From an uncultured Oxalobacteraceae bacterium (GTDB lineage: Bacteria > Pseudomonadota > Gammaproteobacteria > Burkholderiales > Burkholderiaceae_D): a stretch of DNA of 64,000 nt. This document shows positions 63,102 through 64,000 of the stretch, piece by piece (position 1 is the first letter of the stretch; every line of letters starts with the position of its first letter). The notes under the pieces are model-generated. The model was not told the origin of the DNA. It saw only the letters and a program-made list of their open reading frames with translations, and did not search any database. Position numbers and translations under genes: made by a program. The stretch spans positions 62,001 through 126,000 of the forward strand of contig CAITOF010000006.1 of NCBI GenBank assembly GCA_903893945.1, given 5' to 3'.

Positions 63102-64000
63102 CAGCAGATTGAATTGGAGTCCGCGCACCAGCGTAACGCCAATAATGTATTGAATGGTCTGGTACTGCGCCGTGAACGATTGCAACTGGAAAAGAGCGGG
63201 CTGCAATTGCCCGATCAGACTCACCTGACCCATCTGTCACAGCAACTCGACGAGAAAAAGATGGAGCTTGAACAGGCGCAGATGCAGCTCGATGAGGTGC
63301 AGACACAGCAACCGCAGCTCGATGAGGCACGTAAGAAAGCGCAGCTGGCCGTGCAGACCGAATCGGCTACCGGCGCCCAGCTCGATGCGCGTCTGGCGGC
63401 ACTGACCCAATTGCAGGCCAATGTGCAGAACGAAGGCAAGGTTCAGCCCTGGCTGGCAAAACATGAATTGACGAATTTGCCGCGCTTGTGGCAGAAATTG
63501 ACTATTAAAGCGGGCTGGGAAACCGCACTGGAAGCGGTGCTGCGTGAGCGGACACAGGCGCTGGAAGTGTCCAGTCTTGACTGGTCCAAAGCATTTTTTG
63601 GTGATGCGCCACCCGCCAAGCTGGCTTTCTATTCGTCGCAGGCAGCGGCCGGGGCGTCCGGCTCTGACAGCGCACTATCGGCTGATTTTCCGAGCTTGCT
63701 GTCATTTATTCAGCTCAACGATGCCCACCTGCGCGCGGTATTGCAGGATTGGTTGCAGCATGTCTATGTGGCTGAGGATGCAGCAGGCGCTTTGGCCCAG
63801 CGCAACAAGCTGCCGGCCGGCGGCAGTTTTGTAACCCGGCAGGGGCATCTGATATCAAAGGCCAGCGTGCGGTTTTATGCCTCGGATTCGGAACAGGACG
63901 GGATGCTGGCACGTGCACATGAAATTGAGCATTTGCAAAAGCAGACGCGCGCCCAGCAGTTGCTGTCGGAGCAGTCGCGCAACGATGCAGTTCGTGCAGA
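63102..64000 (+). pseudogene. smc: In-frame continuation of smc after the amber codon (partial at window end)
   Basis: The frame of smc stays open for 299 further codons to the edge of the window. It finishes the first coiled-coil arm (rich in Gln and Glu) and enters the hinge domain, beginning about codon 525 (IKAGWETALEAVLRERTQALEV). Codon use and heptad character do not change at the stop, so this is one gene in which a glutamine-rich stretch has acquired TAG, most simply CAG to TAG. It may be a sequencing or assembly error, a true loss-of-function mutation, or a codon read through by a suppressor tRNA. A working Walker B and signature motif would lie outside the window. Confidence 0.75.

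Noticed and set aside
61917-64000. Amber codon reassignment in this organism as the cause of the stop in smc
   Set aside because: At least four complete genes in the window (ending at 10628, 10632, 45843 and 60408) use TAG as their natural stop, so TAG is not a general sense codon.
1-64000. tRNA, rRNA, insertion sequences, integrase or phage genes
   Set aside because: I saw no cloverleaf with T-arm consensus, no rRNA text, no transposase or integrase motifs and no attachment-site duplications.

Overview
The window looks like the chromosome of a betaproteobacterium, most probably Burkholderiales and perhaps Oxalobacteraceae. This rests on gene order: dapD-pilU-arsC-like-dapE-prmB, selO-msrB-yciB-bolA-parvulin and holB-pilZ, together with two NodT-type outer-membrane factors and a cheZ-cheA pair. 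Base composition looks close to balanced. I see no tRNA, rRNA, insertion sequence, integrase, phage gene or CRISPR array. Most of the window is ordinary, densely packed core and accessory chromosome.

Layout. 1-4.4 kb (minus): the start of a chemoreceptor-like membrane protein, a REC-PAS-histidine kinase, a YcaQ-type DNA glycosylase and a KirBac potassium channel. 4.5-10.6 kb (plus): rimO, a cystathionine beta-lyase, a KgtP-like MFS carrier and a GGDEF-EAL protein whose EAL half has lost catalytic residues. 10.6-15.5 kb (minus): a marR-nodT-emrA-emrB drug efflux operon with a clear sigma70 promoter overlapped by a palindrome. 15.6-20.4 kb: a threonine dehydratase-like lyase, a Dabb protein, a GNAT, a NarL-type two-component pair and greB. 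20.6-25.1 kb (plus): a DevBCA-like ABC exporter with its own NodT channel. 25.1-28.7 kb: a LysR regulator divergent from hmgA-fahA (homogentisate degradation). 28.7-32.2 kb (minus): a membrane PAS-GGDEF-EAL protein followed by a small periplasmic PBP-like protein. 32.5-36.6 kb: purL and a strong terminator.

36.6-41.3 kb (minus): a Ser/Thr/Gly-rich cysteine-free protein, then selO-msrB-yciB-bolA-parvulin. 41.4-44.1 kb (minus): cheZ-cheA. 44.2-49.6 kb: an orphan PIN protein, then holB, pilZ, a GNAT, rlmJ, a small protein resembling encapsulated ferritin but without its metal ligands, and an unrecognised 392-residue protein whose C-terminal half looks like an isochorismatase-type hydrolase without its cysteine. 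49.8-53.2 kb (minus): an old yellow enzyme and an EnvZ/OmpR-like pair. 53.5-60.2 kb: a small exported protein, an ABC-F ATPase, then prmB, dapE, arsC-like, pilU and dapD in one minus-strand run. 60.4-61.5 kb: a CAP-domain lipoprotein. 61.9-64 kb: smc, interrupted by an in-frame amber codon.

The observations most worth a second look are the amber codon in smc, the ligand-depleted encapsulated-ferritin-like protein without an encapsulin gene next to an isochorismatase-like pseudoenzyme, the degenerate EAL domain, and the palindrome lying over the marR promoter. All function calls come from reading sequence motifs; no database search was run.
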